Assembly (NCBI GenBank): GCA_946481275.1
Contig: CAMLMV010000035.1
Coordinates: 1 to 64,000, forward strand
From: an uncultured Massilia sp.
GTDB taxonomy: Bacteria > Pseudomonadota > Gammaproteobacteria > Burkholderiales > Burkholderiaceae
Direction of reading: 5' to 3'
Length of the DNA: 64,000 nucleotides
Positions 1 to 9,697 of the stretch are shown piece after piece. The position numbers were made by a program, and so were the translations under genes. Within the stretch, counting starts at the first letter, position 1, and each line of letters opens with the position of its first letter. The notes beneath the pieces were generated by a model. It made no database searches. It saw nothing but the letters and a program-made list of their open reading frames with translations, and had not been told where the DNA came from.

Positions 1-180
1 TACGGGGTAACGAAAAAGGCCGTTATCCTGTCAACCTATCTTAGGACGTGACACGCGGCGGCCGCATCGGTTCTCGAATACAGGCGACGCAGGCGTTGCC
101 GCCTGTCGTCATCGAGGCCCGCGGCGATCCAGCGTCCTGACATCGAATCGGATGTCAGGACGTGCTCATGCGCGATACGT
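1..180. other. Non-coding flank downstream of the TonB receptor
   Basis: No convincing gene is seen on either strand. The only structure is the perfect inverted repeat at 133-162, listed separately. Confidence 0.5.
133..162. terminator. Perfect 12-bp inverted repeat after the TonB receptor gene
   Basis: The two arms CGTCCTGACATC (133-144) and GATGTCAGGACG (151-162) are exact complements around a 6-nt loop. The repeat lies 19 bp past the stop codon of the minus-strand receptor gene. There is no T-run on either side, so it is a stabilising 3' hairpin or a non-canonical terminator rather than a textbook one. A protein-binding site is an alternative. Confidence 0.5.
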
Positions 181-2226
181 TTACAACGTCGCGCGCAGGG
201 TCAGGCGCACCGTGCGCGGTTCGACCGGGTGGTAGTGGATAGCGTCGACCCCCTGCGCCTGCTCGCCCGGCAGGCGCGAGGGGTAGTAATAGTCCACGTC
301 GCTCGCCCGCCGGTCGAACACGTTGAACACGTCGGCCGTCAATTGCCAGCGGCGCCCCATCCGGTATCCCACGCGCAGGTAGCCCACCGCCGTGGCGGCC
401 GAGCGGACGCTGTCGTCTTCGACCAGCGGGCGCGGGCCGAAGTAGCGCAGCTGGAACGCGCCCGACCACGGTCCCACGTCGTTCACGGCGGCGCCGAACG
501 AGGCTACCTTCCCGAGCGCGCCGGGCACGTGGAGGCCGGCCGGATCGAACGTCGTGTAACGGGCGCGCGATGCTGCCAGGTCGAGGTCCAGCAGCAGCCA
601 CCGGTTGACGATGTAGTGGTTGTTCCACTCGATGCCGGAACGCTTGCTGGCGCGGCTGGGGGCCGTGTCGCCGGCGTCACCGGAGAACACGAGTTCGGAG
701 CCGGACCGCATCGTCCACAGCGCGGCCGATGTTTGTAGCCCCGGGACGATCTCGCTGCGCACGCCGATCTCGGCGCCGCGCGTCTTGACGAGCGGTGTCA
801 CCGGGTCGACGGGCACGCGCTCCTTTGCCGCCACCTTTGCCGTCGTGCCGCGCGCGTCATTGCTGTGGAAGCCCTCGCCGTAGTTCGCGAACCATTCCGT
901 CCTGGCCCACGGGCCGAACACCAGCGACACCTTCGGCGACACGACATGGTCGCCGGCCGTCCCGGCGTTCTCCCGGATCGAACTGCCGACGCTGAAGCGA
1001 TACCGGTCGTAGCGCGCGCCGACGATCGACCGCAGCCACGGGGTCCATTGCAAGGTGTTCTGGTACCACAGTGCGATGCTGCCTTCGGAGACGGCGGATT
1101 CGGCAATCGTGCGCAGCAGCTGCTGGCGTTCGGTCGCATACAGGCCGAGCGGGGCGATGCGGTCGAACCGGCCCTGCACGCCAACCGCGTTGGCCATTCG
1201 CCGGCCGGCCAGTTCGCCGAACCGGGTGCCGGTCAGGTCGAAGCCCGTCATCGTACGGCGCTCCGTCTGCAGGAACTGGTCGCCGTGGACCGGGTCGTCG
1301 AGGAAGTAGGTAAAGTCGTTGTACAGCGCGAGATCCGAGCGCATCACGTACGCATGGCCTTCCCACAGCGTGTCCGCGGCGCGTCGGCGCCATTCGGCGG
1401 ATACGCTGTAGCGGGACGCGTGGCCGCCGTCCGTCGGGTCGACGGCGCCGAACGCGCCGAGGGCGCCCGCAGCGACCGCGCGCAGCGGGATCTGGCTCGT
1501 CGCATGCCAGGCGCCCCGGTAGGCGAGGGCCGTGACGCTGAAGCGCCCGGCGCGCGTGCCTGCGCTGTAGCGCAACAGCGCGGACGATTTGTGGAATGCC
1601 TCGGGCGTGCCCCAGGGGCCGTTGTTGTGCGCGAGTTCCAGCGCATACAGCAGGTTGCCGTCCGCGGCGGCCGTCGAATCGGCGAGCAGGGTGCGGACAT
1701 ACGCGTGCTCGCCCACGGTGGCCGATGCGCGCCCCCCATCGAGCCGGTCGACGAACGCCATGTGGGCGGCGCCGGCCGATGCGAAATCGCCTTCGTCCGC
1801 GTAATACGGACCCTTGCGGTAATGGACCTTGCCGACCAGTTCGGGAATCAGGAAGTTCAGGTCCGTATAGCCCTGGCCGTGCGTGTGCGTGCGCATGTTG
1901 ATGGGCATGCCGTCGACGAACGTGGCGAAATCGGTGCCGTGGTCCAGGTTGAAGCCGCGCAGGAAGTACTGGTTCGCCTTGCCGTCGCCGCTATGCTGCG
2001 TCACGATCACGCCGGGCACGAATTCGAGGATCTCGCCCGGCCGCAGCGCGGGACGATTGGCGATGAGTTCTGCGGTGACATTGCCTTCGCTGGCGGCGTC
2101 CGACGTGCCGACGCCGTTGTCGTAGTGGCCGGTGACGCGTACGGTGGCGGGCGAGTCAGCCTGCGCCAGGGCATGCGCGGAAGCGCACACCGCTCCGGCG
2201 ATGCCGAAGATCAGTTTATTTTTCAT
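181..2226 (-). CDS. TonB-dependent receptor, probably for a corrinoid (riboswitch-controlled)
   Basis: This is a 681-residue outer-membrane receptor. The start chosen gives MKNKLIFGIAG, a clean signal peptide ending near ALAQA; a longer reading frame upstream runs through the riboswitch and is not credible. A plug domain follows (roughly residues 35-150, with PGVIVTQHSGDG and RGFNLDHGTD), then a beta-barrel ending in aromatic/hydrophobic strands (LRLTLRATL). The NLDHGTD type of receptor is not classical BtuB. The ligand is inferred from the cobalamin riboswitch directly upstream and from the divergent bluB. Cobalt or a B12 precursor is possible instead. The receptor class is certain; the substrate is moderately supported. 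Confidence 0.85.
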   Translation of the reverse strand: MKNKLIFGIAGAVCASAHALAQADSPATVRVTGHYDNGVGTSDAASEGNVTAELIANRPALRPGEILEFVPGVIVTQHSGDGKANQYFLRGFNLDHGTDFATFVDGMPINMRTHTHGQGYTDLNFLIPELVGKVHYRKGPYYADEGDFASAGAAHMAFVDRLDGGRASATVGEHAYVRTLLADSTAAADGNLLYALELAHNNGPWGTPEAFHKSSALLRYSAGTRAGRFSVTALAYRGAWHATSQIPLRAVAAGALGAFGAVDPTDGGHASRYSVSAEWRRRAADTLWEGHAYVMRSDLALYNDFTYFLDDPVHGDQFLQTERRTMTGFDLTGTRFGELAGRRMANAVGVQGRFDRIAPLGLYATERQQLLRTIAESAVSEGSIALWYQNTLQWTPWLRSIVGARYDRYRFSVGSSIRENAGTAGDHVVSPKVSLVFGPWARTEWFANYGEGFHSNDARGTTAKVAAKERVPVDPVTPLVKTRGAEIGVRSEIVPGLQTSAALWTMRSGSELVFSGDAGDTAPSRASKRSGIEWNNHYIVNRWLLLDLDLAASRARYTTFDPAGLHVPGALGKVASFGAAVNDVGPWSGAFQLRYFGPRPLVEDDSVRSAATAVGYLRVGYRMGRRWQLTADVFNVFDRRASDVDYYYPSRLPGEQAQGVDAIHYHPVEPRTVRLTLRATL

Positions 2227-2299
2227 TGTGGAGTTTGAAGCTGCAATCGCGCCCACTTCCCCGTGAGCGCGACCGAACGACGCGCGCGTTTGACTGCGT

Positions 2300-2506
2300 G
2301 CGCCACCTGTCTGGCCGGTATCCGGGCTGGCAAGGCTGGCCGTCTCGCCTTCCCATGCCGGCGGCACAGTGGCGCGTGGAGACAGTCTGTCGTCGGGGAC
2401 GACGCTTGCTTACCGTTGCGGGGGCAGCACACCCTGGTTTGCCGGCTGAACCGGCGCAACCACGTGTTTCCCGTTTAACCGTCCGTGTGAACACACGTGC
2501 GGCACC
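2300..2506 (-). promoter_or_regulatory. Cobalamin (AdoCbl-type) riboswitch
   Basis: Read on the minus strand, the conserved blocks occur in the right order: GGTTAAACGGGAA (2468-2480), TGCCCCCGCAACGGTAAGC (2409-2427), CCACTGTGCC, GGGAAGGCG, and the B12-box-like AGCCCGGATACCGGCC (2313-2328). It ends about 75 bp before the start codon of the TonB receptor, which it should repress when B12 is plentiful. The outer boundaries are estimates. Confidence 0.93.
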
Positions 2507-2591
2507 AGACGCAGACATTATACTTGCTCGATTGTCACCTGATAGAACCTTCGGCGGATGCCGATGCCAACATAACGGAGGAAAGCGAAGC

Positions 2592-2957
2592 ATGAGCAAG
2601 TACGATGAGCCGGTCGTCGGCAAGCCGCACATCGGCGCGTATCGCCGGCACTTGCTGGTTTGCACGGGGCCGCGGTGCGCGGCCGATGGCCAGGCCCAGG
2701 CATTGTTCGACAGCCTCGGCGACAAGCTCAAACAGGCGGGACTGACCGCGGGCGATCTGCGCGTCAAGCGCAGCCGGGTAAGCTGTTTCGCCGCGTGCAA
2801 AGGCGGCCCGATCATGTGCGTCCAGCCCGACGGTACCTGGTACTACAACGTCACACCGGAAAACATGGACCGGATCATCGAGGAGCACCTGTGCCATGGG
2901 CGGCGCGTGCAGGAACTCGTCTTTCATCAACATGGCGACGAAGGATGCAATGCATGA
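2592..2957 (+). CDS. Thioredoxin-like [2Fe-2S] ferredoxin
   Basis: A 121-residue protein preceded by a good ribosome site (ACGGAGGAAAG at about 2575). Cysteines at 24, 29, 65, 69 and 76 (VCTGPRC and SCFAACKGGPIMC) match the small thioredoxin-fold [2Fe-2S] ferredoxins often found in cobalamin gene clusters. Its stop codon overlaps the bluB start (ATGA), so the two are translationally coupled. Inference: it may pass electrons to flavin reduction for BluB, which consumes reduced FMN, or act in another B12 step. It is divergent from the riboswitch-controlled receptor, and no riboswitch serves this strand. Confidence 0.85.
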   Translation: MSKYDEPVVGKPHIGAYRRHLLVCTGPRCAADGQAQALFDSLGDKLKQAGLTAGDLRVKRSRVSCFAACKGGPIMCVQPDGTWYYNVTPENMDRIIEEHLCHGRRVQELVFHQHGDEGCNA

Positions 2958-3619
2958 ACGCGAACGCTTTCCCGCCCGCTGAAGTCGACGGCGTGTACCG
3001 GGCCATCCGCGAGCGGCGCGACATGCGCCATTTCCTGGACATGCCGCTCGATCCGGAGCAACTCGAACGGTTTGTCGCGGCGGCCCACAATGCGCCCAGC
3101 GTCGGACTGATGCAACCGTGGCGCTTCATCCGGATCGCCGACCGGGAGCGCCGCGCCAGGATCCACGCGCATGTCGAAGACGAGCGCATGCTTACCGCAC
3201 GCGCGCTCGGTCAGCGCGCGGACGAATTCATGCGGTTGAAAGTGGAGGGAATTCTGCAGTGCGCCGAAGTGCTGGTGGTCGGACTGATGGACAAGCGTGA
3301 ACCCTATATCTTCGGCCGGCGTACCATGCCGCAAATGGACCTGGCCTCGGCTGCGTGTGCGATTCAGAATTTCTGGCTTGCGGCACGCGCCGAAGGGATC
3401 GGCGTCGGCTGGGTCTCCCTGTTCGATCCGCAGACCATGCGTGAACTGTGCGGCATGCCGCCGGACAGCATGCCGATCGCCGTGCTGTGCGTCGGTCACG
3501 TGGAAGCGTTTTATCCGGCACCCATGCTCGAAATGGAAGGCTGGGATGAGCGACGTCGGCTCTCCGATCTGATGTATGAAGACGCTTGGGGAAGACGTTC
3601 GTCATCGATCTGTCCCTAG
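2954..3619 (+). CDS. bluB: 5,6-dimethylbenzimidazole synthase BluB
   Basis: A 221-residue nitroreductase-fold protein. BluB cuts reduced FMN with oxygen to make 5,6-dimethylbenzimidazole, the lower ligand of cobalamin. Visible family signatures are RRDMRHF near the N-terminus, NAPSVGLMQPWRF (FMN site), and MDLASAACAIQNFWLAARAEG followed by IGVGWVSLFD, which separates BluB from general nitroreductases. The start overlaps the ferredoxin stop by 4 bp. With the B12-regulated receptor opposite, the locus looks like a corrinoid salvage and completion unit. The length is normal for the family. Confidence 0.92.
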   Translation: MNANAFPPAEVDGVYRAIRERRDMRHFLDMPLDPEQLERFVAAAHNAPSVGLMQPWRFIRIADRERRARIHAHVEDERMLTARALGQRADEFMRLKVEGILQCAEVLVVGLMDKREPYIFGRRTMPQMDLASAACAIQNFWLAARAEGIGVGWVSLFDPQTMRELCGMPPDSMPIAVLCVGHVEAFYPAPMLEMEGWDERRRLSDLMYEDAWGRRSSSICP

Positions 3620-3668
3620 GGTTGTCACCGTATGCGCTTGTCTATGCAACCCGGCTTGCGTCCTGAAT

Positions 3669-3686
3669 TACTTTAGGCTTAAAGTA
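3669..3686. promoter_or_regulatory. Inverted repeat upstream of the anthranilate operon, probable MarR operator
   Basis: TACTTTA-GGCT-TAAAGTA is a perfect 7-bp inverted repeat 41 bp before the CoA-ligase start codon. Its size and AT-rich arms suit a MarR-type dimer, and the operon encodes a MarR protein. Binding is inference. Confidence 0.5.
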
Positions 3687-3726
3687 TCTCCCGGTTCCAG
3701 ACCGATCTTTTCTCCGGGGGCGCTTC

Positions 3727-5343
3727 ATGACGAGCTTGTCCGCTGCAGAGTCAAGTCCTTCGGCCCATGTCGACACGTTCGCGCGGGATCACCTCCCGCC
3801 CGTCGACCTGTGGCCGGACCTCGTGTTCGACCTGCCCGCGCTCCAGTATCCCGCGCGGCTGAACTGCGTGGCGGAGCTGCTCGACCGCCACGTCGACGCC
3901 GGGCGCGGCGACCGCACCGCCATCCTGGCCGACACCATCACCTGGACGTACGCCAACCTCAAACAGCACGTCGACCGCATCGCCCACGTGCTGCGCACGG
4001 ACCTGGGCCTCGTCCCCGGCAACCGCGTGCTGCTGCGCGGCGCCAACTGTCCCATGATGGCGGCCGCGATCCTCGCCGTGTTCAAGGCGGGCCTCGTCGC
4101 CGTGCCCACCATGCCTCTGCTGAGGGCGCGCGAGCTCGGCATCATCCTCGACAAGGGGAAGGTGAACGCCGTGCTGTGTGCCCGGACGCTGGCGGACGAA
4201 CTCGATCAGGTCCCGGATCGTCCGCCCGTCGTGTATTTCCAGGACCCGGACGGCCTGGAAGCGCGCATGGCCCGCCACGACGCGCCGTTTGCACCGGTGG
4301 ACACGGCGGCGGACGACGTGTGCCTGATCGCCTTCACGTCCGGCACGACCGGCGTCCCGAAGGGCACCATGCACTTCCACCGCGACATCCTGGCGATCTG
4401 CGACTGCTTCCCGCCGCACACGCTGGGCGCGCACGCGGACGACGTCTTCATCGGCACGCCGCCGCTGGCCTTCACGTTCGGCCTGGGCGGGCTGCTGCTG
4501 TTCCCGCTGCGCGCGGGTGCGGCGGGCGTCCTGCTCGACAAGCCGACGCCCGAAGGGCTGCTCGCCGCGATCGAGCGGTACAACGCCACCGTCTGCTTCA
4601 CGGCGCCCACCTTCTACCGCCAGATGACATCCCTCGTCGCGCGCTACGACCTGCGTTCGCTGCACAAATGCGTGTCCGCGGGCGAGGCGCTGCCGCTGGC
4701 GACGCGCGCAGGCTGGAAGACGGCGACCGGCATCGACCTGGTCGACGGGATCGGCGCGACGGAGCTGCTGCACATCTTCATCTCGGCGAGCGGCGCGGAC
4801 ATCCGGCCCGGCGCGACCGGCAGGCCCGTCCCCGGCTACCGCGCCTGCATCCTCGACGATGACGGCGCGCCGGTCGGCCCGGGCGTGGTCGGCCGGCTGG
4901 CCGTCAAGGGCCCGACGGGCTGCCGCTACCTGGCCGACGAGCGCCAGCGCGACTACGTGCTGAACGGCTGGAACCTGACGGGCGACAGCTACGAGACGGA
5001 CGCCGACGGCTATTTTTACTACCGTTCGCGCACGGACGACATGATCATCTCGGCCGGCTACAACATCGCCGGTGCGGAGGTGGAAGAGGTGCTGCTGCGG
5101 CATCCGGCCGTCGCCGAGTGCGGCGTCGTGGGCCGGGCGGACGAGGAGCGCGGCCAGATCGTGGAGGCGCACGTCGTGCTCAAGCCCGGGTTCGACCCGA
5201 CGCCGGACACGGCGCGCCTGCTGCAGGACTTCGTCAAGGCGCAGATCGCGCCGTACAAATACCCGCGCGCCGTGCGCTTCACCGACAAGCTGCCGCGCAC
5301 GGAGACGGGCAAGCTGCAGCGCTACAAACTCCGGCTATCATGA
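3727..5343 (+). CDS. 2-aminobenzoate (anthranilate)-CoA ligase
   Basis: A 538-residue acyl-adenylate-forming enzyme of the benzoate-CoA ligase group. It should activate 2-aminobenzoate with ATP and CoA in the cytoplasm. The AMP-binding P-loop [18 protein letters not shown] lies near residues 203-220. The adenylate motif region ([12 protein letters not shown]), the hinge ([16 protein letters not shown]) and the C-terminal catalytic lysine segment ([12 protein letters not shown]) are all present. Substrate choice rests on the next gene, which encodes the dedicated 2-aminobenzoyl-CoA monooxygenase/reductase; on sequence alone benzoate-CoA ligase would be possible. The stop codon overlaps the next start (ATGA, 5340-5343). 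A palindrome at 3669 probably marks the regulated promoter. Confidence 0.88.
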   Translation: MTSLSAAESSPSAHVDTFARDHLPPVDLWPDLVFDLPALQYPARLNCVAELLDRHVDAGRGDRTAILADTITWTYANLKQHVDRIAHVLRTDLGLVPGNRVLLRGANCPMMAAAILAVFKAGLVAVPTMPLLRARELGIILDKGKVNAVLCARTLADELDQVPDRPPVVYFQDPDGLEARMARHDAPFAPVDTAADDVCLIAFTSGTTGVPKGTMHFHRDILAICDCFPPHTLGAHADDVFIGTPPLAFTFGLGGLLLFPLRAGAAGVLLDKPTPEGLLAAIERYNATVCFTAPTFYRQMTSLVARYDLRSLHKCVSAGEALPLATRAGWKTATGIDLVDGIGATELLHIFISASGADIRPGATGRPVPGYRACILDDDGAPVGPGVVGRLAVKGPTGCRYLADERQRDYVLNGWNLTGDSYETDADGYFYYRSRTDDMIISAGYNIAGAEVEEVLLRHPAVAECGVVGRADEERGQIVEAHVVLKPGFDPTPDTARLLQDFVKAQIAPYKYPRAVRFTDKLPRTETGKLQRYKLRLS

Positions 5344-7664
5344 ACATCGTCTGCATCGGCGGCGGACCCGCCGGCCTGTACTTCGCCCTGCTGATGAAGC
5401 AGCAGGACCCGGCGCACCGTATCGTCGTCGTCGAGCGCAACCGCCCGTACGACACGTTCGGATGGGGCGTCGTGTTCTCCGACCAGACGCTCGGCAACCT
5501 CGTCGCGGCCGACGAACCGACGGCCCGCAGCATCCTGCAGGCGTTCAACCACTGGGACGACATCGACGTCTTCTTCAAGGGCGAGCGGATCACGTCCGGC
5601 GGTCATGGGTTCTGCGGCATCGGCCGCAAGCGGCTCCTCAATATTCTGCAGCAGCGCTGCGAGGAACTGGGCGTGGAACTCGTGTTCGAGACGGACGTGC
5701 GCGACGACCAGGCCGCCGCCGCGCGCTACGGGGCCGACCTCGTCGTCGCGGCCGACGGGATCAACAGCCGCATCCGGACGCGCTATGCGGATACGTTCCA
5801 GCCGTCCGTCGAGACGCGCCGCTGCCGCTTCGTGTGGCTTGGGACGAAAAAGAAATTCGATGCGTTCACGTTCGTGTTCAAGGAGACGGTGTTCGGCTGG
5901 TTCCAGGCCCACATCTACCAGTTCGACGGCGACACGTCGACGTTCATCGTCGAGACCCCCGAGGACGTATGGCGCCGGGCGGGCCTCGCGGACATGCCGC
6001 AGGAAGAGGGCATCGCCTTCTGTGAGCGGCTGTTCGCCGAACACCTGGACGGGCATCCGCTGCTGTCGAACGCGAGCCACTTGCGCGGGGTCGCCATCTG
6101 GATCGCGTTTCCCCGCATCGTGTGCGAGCGGTGGGTCCACTGGAACGGGAACATCCCCGTGGTCCTGATGGGCGACGCGGCGCACACGGCGCACTTCTCG
6201 ATCGGCTCCGGGACCAAGCTGGCGCTGGAAGATGCGATCGAGCTTGCCCGCTGTGTGCGGGAACACGGCAGCGACGTGCGCGCCGCGCTGGACGCGTACC
6301 AGGCGAGCCGCGCCGTCGAAGTGCTGAAGCTGCAGTCGGCCGCGCGCAATTCGATGGAATGGTTCGAGAACGTGGCGCGCTACGGTGCGCTGGACGCCGA
6401 GCAGTTCGCGTACTCGATGCTCACGCGCAGCCAGCGCATCTCGCACGAGAACCTGCGCCTGCGCGACCCCGGCTACGTCGCGCATGTCGAGGACTGGTTC
6501 GCGCGGCGCGCGTGCGCGCGGGCGGGCGTGGCGATGCCGGAGAATACCCGCATGCCGCCGATGTTCACGCCGTTGCGCGTGCGCGACGTCTTCCTGAAGA
6601 ACCGGATCGTCGTGTCGCCGATGGCCCAGTATTCGGCCGTCGACGGCGTCCCCGGCGACTACCACCTCGTGCATCTGGGCGCGCGGGCGCTGGGCGGGGC
6701 GGCGCTCGTGATGGCGGAAATGACGTGCGTGTCGGCCGACGCCCGCATCACGCCGGCGTGTCCGGGCATGTACGCGCCGGAACACACGGCCGCATGGAAG
6801 CGCATCGTGGACTTCGTGCATGGGCAGACCGACGCGCGCATCGGCATCCAGCTGGGCCACGCCGGCCCGAAAGGTTCCACGCGGCCGATGTGGGACGGCA
6901 TCGACCAGCCGCTCCCTGACCATAACTGGCCCCTGATCGCGGCATCGGAACAGCAGTACCTGCCGGGGATCTCGCAGGTGGCGCGCGCCGCCACGGAAGA
7001 CGATCTCGCGCGCGTGGAAAGCGACTTCGTACGTGCCACGCTGGCGGCCGACGCGGCCGGATTCGACTGGCTCGAACTGCATTGCGCGCACGGCTACCTG
7101 CTGTCGTCGTTCATCTCGCCGCTGACGAACCGCCGGACGGACGACTACGGCGGCAGCCTGGAACACCGCTGCCGCTATCCGCTGCGCGTGTTCCGGGCGA
7201 TGCGGGCCGTATGGCCGGCCGGGAAGCCGATGAGCGTGCGCATCTCCGCGCACGACTGGGTCGACGGTGGCATCACGCCCGCCGACGCCGTGCACATCGC
7301 GCGCCTGTTCAAGGACGCGGGTGCCGACATGATCGACTGCTCGTCGGGCCAGGTGAGCAAGCAGGAACGGCCCCTGTTCGGCCGCATGTATCAGACGCCG
7401 TTCGCGGACCGCATCCGCAACGAGGCGGGCATCCCGACGATCGCCGTCGGGTCGATCCACGAGGCCGATCACGCGAACAGCATCATCGCGGCCGGACGCG
7501 CGGACCTGTGCGCGGTGGGCCGGCCGCATCTGGCGAATCCCGCGTGGACGCTGGCGGAGGCGGCGAAGATCGGCTACACGGCGGTTGCGTGGCCGAAGCA
7601 GTACCTGGCCGGGAAGGCGCAGCTGGAGCGCAACCTGGAACGCGAACGCAAGCAGGAGGGTTGA
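5340..7664 (+). CDS. 2-aminobenzoyl-CoA monooxygenase/reductase (salicylyl-CoA 5-hydroxylase type fusion)
   Basis: A 774-residue two-domain flavoenzyme. Residues 1 to about 390 are a PHBH-like FAD monooxygenase ([12 protein letters not shown] at the N-terminus, [16 protein letters not shown] as the second FAD motif). Residues from about 408 are an old-yellow-enzyme reductase ([50 protein letters not shown]). This fusion is the hallmark of the hybrid aerobic anthranilate pathway first described in Azoarcus evansii. It hydroxylates and then reduces the ring of 2-aminobenzoyl-CoA, giving a non-aromatic 2-amino-5-oxo-cyclohexene carboxyl-CoA. Start chosen at the ATGA overlap with the ligase. Salicylyl-CoA 5-hydroxylase homologues are the close alternative. 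Confidence 0.9.
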   Translation: MNIVCIGGGPAGLYFALLMKQQDPAHRIVVVERNRPYDTFGWGVVFSDQTLGNLVAADEPTARSILQAFNHWDDIDVFFKGERITSGGHGFCGIGRKRLLNILQQRCEELGVELVFETDVRDDQAAAARYGADLVVAADGINSRIRTRYADTFQPSVETRRCRFVWLGTKKKFDAFTFVFKETVFGWFQAHIYQFDGDTSTFIVETPEDVWRRAGLADMPQEEGIAFCERLFAEHLDGHPLLSNASHLRGVAIWIAFPRIVCERWVHWNGNIPVVLMGDAAHTAHFSIGSGTKLALEDAIELARCVREHGSDVRAALDAYQASRAVEVLKLQSAARNSMEWFENVARYGALDAEQFAYSMLTRSQRISHENLRLRDPGYVAHVEDWFARRACARAGVAMPENTRMPPMFTPLRVRDVFLKNRIVVSPMAQYSAVDGVPGDYHLVHLGARALGGAALVMAEMTCVSADARITPACPGMYAPEHTAAWKRIVDFVHGQTDARIGIQLGHAGPKGSTRPMWDGIDQPLPDHNWPLIAASEQQYLPGISQVARAATEDDLARVESDFVRATLAADAAGFDWLELHCAHGYLLSSFISPLTNRRTDDYGGSLEHRCRYPLRVFRAMRAVWPAGKPMSVRISAHDWVDGGITPADAVHIARLFKDAGADMIDCSSGQVSKQERPLFGRMYQTPFADRIRNEAGIPTIAVGSIHEADHANSIIAAGRADLCAVGRPHLANPAWTLAEAAKIGYTAVAWPKQYLAGKAQLERNLERERKQEG

Positions 7665-8419
7665 TGGAGACGCTGCAAGGAAAACATGCCGTCGTGACGG
7701 GCGCCAGCCGGGGCATCGGCTTTGCGGTCGCGCGCGCGTTGCGGGCGCAGGGCGCACGCGTGACGTTGATGGCGCGCGACGCCAGCGCGCTGGAAGCCGC
7801 GGCGGCGGAATTGGGTGGCGACACGGCCTGGCAGATGGTGGACGTGACGGATGCGGACGGCGTGGCGGCCGCGTTCGCGCGGGCGGGTGCCGTGGACATC
7901 CTCGTCAACAACGCGGGCCAGGCCGCATCGGCGCCGTTCGGCCGCACGGACGCAGCGCTGTGGCAGCGCATGCTGGACGTGAACCTGACCGGCGCATACC
8001 ACTGCATCCAGGCCGCGCTGCCCGCCATGCTGGACGGCGGATGGGGCCGCGTCGTGAATGTGGCGTCGACAGCCGGCCTGACGGGTTACCGTTACGTGGC
8101 CGCGTACTGCGCGGCGAAGCATGGCCTCGTCGGCCTCACGCGCGCGCTGGCGCTGGAAGTGGCCAATAAAGGCGTCACCGTGAACGCCGTGTGCCCGGGC
8201 TTTACCGACACGGATATCGTCGCGGACGCCGTCGCCAACATCGTACGCAAGACGGGGCGGACCGCGGACCAGGCGCGCGCGGAACTGGCATCCGCCAATC
8301 CGCAGGGCCGGCTCGTGCAGCCGGACGAAGTGGCGCACGCCGTCGCGTGGCTGTGCATGCCCGGTGCCGCGGCGATGAACGGCCAGGCCATCGCCGTGGC
8401 CGGCGGGGAGGTGATGTGA
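7664..8419 (+). CDS. SDR-family oxidoreductase of the anthranilate operon
   Basis: A 251-residue short-chain dehydrogenase/reductase. The cofactor loop TGASRGIG is at residues 12-19, NNAG near 82-85, and the catalytic Ser135, Tyr148 and Lys152 (YCAAK) are intact. The sequence resembles 3-hydroxyacyl-CoA or 3-hydroxybutyrate dehydrogenases. By position it should oxidise or reduce a hydroxyacyl-CoA or cyclic ketone intermediate after ring dearomatisation. Its start shares one base with the previous stop codon, and it is followed without a gap by the MarR gene, so it belongs to the operon. The exact substrate is not visible. Confidence 0.85.
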   Translation: METLQGKHAVVTGASRGIGFAVARALRAQGARVTLMARDASALEAAAAELGGDTAWQMVDVTDADGVAAAFARAGAVDILVNNAGQAASAPFGRTDAALWQRMLDVNLTGAYHCIQAALPAMLDGGWGRVVNVASTAGLTGYRYVAAYCAAKHGLVGLTRALALEVANKGVTVNAVCPGFTDTDIVADAVANIVRKTGRTADQARAELASANPQGRLVQPDEVAHAVAWLCMPGAAAMNGQAIAVAGGEVM

Positions 8420-8868
8420 CGCCGTCCGACGACGCCCCGCTCGACCTTAAGCTGTGGGTGCGCCTGCTGTCCTGCACCGTGCGCGTGGAAAACACGATCC
8501 GCAGCCGGCTGCGGTCCACGTTCGGCATCACGTTGCCGCGCTTCGACCTGATGGCGCAGCTGGAGCGCCATCCGGAGGGCTTGCGGATGGGCGAGCTGTC
8601 GAAGCGGATGATGGTCACCGGCGGCAACGTCACCGGCATCGCCGACCAGCTCGAGCGCGAGGAACTGGTCGTGCGCGTGCCCGACCCGCAGGACGGGCGC
8701 GCGTTCATGCTGAAGCTGACGCCGCGCGGGCGCACGGTATTCGTGGAGATGGCGGCCGTGCACGAAGGCTGGGTGGCGGACCTGTTCCGCGACGTGGCGG
8801 GCGCGGACAAGGCCACCCTGATCGCGCTGCTGGACACGATGAAGAAGCACCTGAACGACCAGGATTAG
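8416..8868 (+). CDS. MarR-family transcriptional regulator (GTG start)
   Basis: A 150-residue winged-helix protein. The helix-turn-helix is around MGELSKRMMVTGGNVTGIAD and the wing around VPDPQDGRAF, typical of MarR. I place the start at GTG 8416, which overlaps the SDR stop and has GGGGAGG just upstream; no ATG in frame fits better. MarR proteins in aromatic-CoA operons usually respond to the aryl-CoA thioester, so the likely effector is 2-aminobenzoyl-CoA and the likely target the palindrome at 3669-3686. Both points are inference. It is unusual in lying mid-operon rather than divergent. Confidence 0.85.
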   Translation: MTPSDDAPLDLKLWVRLLSCTVRVENTIRSRLRSTFGITLPRFDLMAQLERHPEGLRMGELSKRMMVTGGNVTGIADQLEREELVVRVPDPQDGRAFMLKLTPRGRTVFVEMAAVHEGWVADLFRDVAGADKATLIALLDTMKKHLNDQD

Positions 8869-8877
8869 GAGACGACG

Positions 8878-9696
8878 ATGCACCGCACGAAGCTGGCCGG
8901 CTACCGCGCCGAACATTTCCTCTACGAGGCGGACGGCGGCGTGGCCACCATCACGCTGAGCCGCCCCGAGCGCAAGAACCCGCTGACGTTCGAGTCGTAT
9001 GCGGAGCTGCGCGACCTGTTCCGCGCGCTCGCGTACGCGGACGACGTGAAGGCCGTCGTGCTCACCGGCGCGGGCGGGAATTTCTGCTCCGGCGGCGACG
9101 TCCACGAGATCATCGGGCCGCTCACGCAACTCGACATGCCCGGCCTGCTCGCGTTTACGCGCATGACGGGCGACCTTGTCAAAGCGATGCTGGCGTGCCC
9201 GCAACCCATCGTGGCGGCCGTCGACGGCGTATGCGCGGGGGCCGGCGCGATCCTCGCCATGGCGTCCGACCTGCGGCTCGCCAGCACCCGCGCGCGCACT
9301 GCGTTCCTGTTTACCAAGGTCGGCCTGGCCGGCTGCGACATGGGCGCCTGTTCGATCCTGCCGCGCCTCATCGGCCAGGGACGGGCGGCGGAACTGCTGT
9401 ACACGGGCCGGGCGATGTCGGCCGAGGAGGGCGAGCGCTGGGGCTTTTATAGCCGCCTGTGCGCGCCGGACGACGTGCCGGGCGAGGCGCGGGCACTGGC
9501 GCGGAGCCTCGCCGAAGGGCCGACGTTCGCGCATGCGATGACCAAGAAGATGCTGCAGCAGGAGTGGTCGATGGGGCTCGCGGAAGCGCTCGAGGCCGAG
9601 GCGCAGGCGCAGGCGATCTGCATGGCGACCAACGACTTTCAACGGGCGTATCACGCATTCGTGGCGAAGACGGCGCCCCGCTTCGAAGGGGATTGA
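8878..9696 (+). CDS. Enoyl-CoA hydratase/isomerase family protein
   Basis: A 272-residue crotonase-fold enzyme. The oxyanion-hole segments are visible as [15 protein letters not shown] and [24 protein letters not shown]. It should act on an unsaturated acyl-CoA made during breakdown of 2-aminobenzoyl-CoA, either hydrating a double bond or cleaving the ring hydrolytically. AGGAGACG lies just before the start codon, 9 bp after the MarR gene, and the acyl-CoA dehydrogenase follows 1 bp downstream, so it is part of the operon. Crotonases are functionally diverse, and the exact reaction is not fixed by sequence. Confidence 0.87.
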   Translation: MHRTKLAGYRAEHFLYEADGGVATITLSRPERKNPLTFESYAELRDLFRALAYADDVKAVVLTGAGGNFCSGGDVHEIIGPLTQLDMPGLLAFTRMTGDLVKAMLACPQPIVAAVDGVCAGAGAILAMASDLRLASTRARTAFLFTKVGLAGCDMGACSILPRLIGQGRAAELLYTGRAMSAEEGERWGFYSRLCAPDDVPGEARALARSLAEGPTFAHAMTKKMLQQEWSMGLAEALEAEAQAQAICMATNDFQRAYHAFVAKTAPRFEGD

Positions 9697-9697
9697 C

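Noticed and set aside
2227..2367. Longer N-terminus for the B12-linked receptor
   Set aside because: It would remove the signal peptide from the N-terminus and lies in the riboswitch.
2226..2591. Longer N-terminus for the ferredoxin gene
   Set aside because: The extension would translate through the riboswitch region; the ATG at 2592 has a strong ribosome site.
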